From positions 4,400,401 through 4,464,400 of the forward strand of contig NZ_CP136562.1 of NCBI RefSeq assembly GCF_018215265.2: DNA of 64,000 bases. Direction: 5' to 3'. The notes beneath the pieces are model-generated. The model had not been told where the DNA came from. It ran no database searches and was given only the letters and a program-made list of their open reading frames with translations. Position 1 is the stretch's first letter. Each line of letters starts with the position of its first letter. Source of the stretch: Paenarthrobacter sp. GOM3 (GTDB lineage: Bacteria > Actinomycetota > Actinomycetes > Actinomycetales > Micrococcaceae). Made by a program: the position numbers and the translations under genes. Shown piece after piece: positions 63,537 through 64,000 of this stretch.

Positions 63537-64000
63537 GTTAGTTACTCCAGTGGATCAAAGGTGCGCCCACCCGATCAAAAAAGGGGAAGAACTGGCCGAC
63601 GCTAAGTTTTGTATGTGCCGCCGCCGTTGCCTCCCGCACGATGAACGTACGGAGTTACAACTGATCTCAAAAGCGGACACAAAGGACTTCACAACGTTAG
63701 GGCAAAAAGGGACCCACAGTCAAACCGGGAGCCTGCCGCGCAGGTATCCACAGCTGTGTCCAGACCTTGTTAGCAGCCTGTGGATGAAGTGGCTCACAGG
63801 CCCCATTCCGGAACCACAACGGTGTAATTATCCACAGGCAACTTCCCAGCTATCTTCTGGCCTTTGCATCCCCTAGAGTGGCTCAGTAGCCCATTGTCCA
63901 CCCGCTGTGCATAACTCTGTGGATTGTCGCCCGGAACGGCGACGCCGGAGACACTTCGGCTGCCAGCAACCCCGGCAAGCAAGTATTTAGGAACTGATTG
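63537..64000. promoter_or_regulatory. rpmH-dnaA intergenic region with an irregular DnaA-box cluster
   Basis: This 464-bp stretch has no gene. It contains TTATCCACA at 63828-63836 and one- or two-mismatch boxes at 63744-63752, 63779-63787 (opposite strand), 63894-63902, 63906-63914 and 63918-63926 (opposite strand). It should hold the divergent rpmH and dnaA promoters and act in DnaA autoregulation or as part of oriC. dnaA itself would begin after 64000. No confident -10/-35 pair is seen. Confidence 0.75.

Noticed and set aside
1..64000. CRISPR arrays, rRNA genes and insertion sequences
   Set aside because: No regularly spaced direct repeats of CRISPR size, no rRNA-like sequence and no transposase frame was found in the window.

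Overview
This window looks like the chromosome of a high-G+C actinobacterium of the family Micrococcaceae (Arthrobacter, Paenarthrobacter or a close relative). The evidence is strong G/C bias at third codon positions, frequent GTG starts, actinobacterial protein families, and the gene order rpmH-rnpA-yidD-yidC-jag-rsmG-parA-parB at the right end. That order marks the left flank of the replication origin; dnaA is expected just past base 64000. The genus is inferred from protein style, not from a marker gene.

Layout. 0-5.7 kb: end of a membrane protein, a PhzF-like enzyme, the rpsF-ssb-rpsR-rplI operon with a possible autoregulatory leader, a tRNA-Leu(GAG) and small membrane proteins. 5.7-9.6 kb: an amino-acid permease, an M18 aminopeptidase and a Tat-exported intradiol-dioxygenase-like lipoprotein. 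9.7-18.7 kb: a catabolic block with a stand-alone NIF3-type domain protein, a cyclase-family hydrolase, two IclR regulators and an APC permease, then the tightly coupled trio homoserine dehydrogenase-aldehyde dehydrogenase-aspartase, and an Lrp/AsnC regulator. The trio reads naturally as a route from homoserine through aspartate semialdehyde and aspartate to fumarate plus ammonia. 18.8-27.6 kb: HAD phosphatase, a two-component system with an ABC-2 exporter, a PAP2/diacylglycerol-kinase fusion, a second PAP2 enzyme, an MFS transporter and a DeoR regulator. 27.7-35.4 kb: an ABC-F ATPase, a penicillin-binding protein and a large secreted GH31 glycosidase. 35.6-43.6 kb: a second two-component system beside an FtsX-type ABC exporter, an HxlR regulator divergent from an NAD(P)H oxidoreductase, an FAD oxidoreductase and a GT87-like membrane enzyme. 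43.7-52.7 kb: a 46-aa protein gene with its own terminator, a histidine phosphatase, CCA-adding enzyme, Nudix hydrolase, MurJ, a separately encoded MurJ-type pseudokinase/sugar-binding protein, and trxB-trxA behind a perfect SigR/SigH-type promoter.

52.75-57.94 kb is a 5.2-kb stretch with no convincing gene and visibly lower G+C. It holds eight exact parS cores (a ninth lies inside the parA 5' end), one perfect DnaA box, and four DnaA boxes repeated head-to-tail at exactly 12-bp intervals. This is the most unusual structure in the window: a centromere-like parS field with an origin-like DnaA array about 8 kb from the conventional dnaA region.

57.9-64.0 kb holds the parAB-rsmG-jag-yidC-yidD-rnpA-rpmH block (chromosome segregation, 16S rRNA methylation, membrane insertion, RNase P, L34), then about 460 bp with a second, irregular cluster of DnaA boxes expected to precede dnaA.
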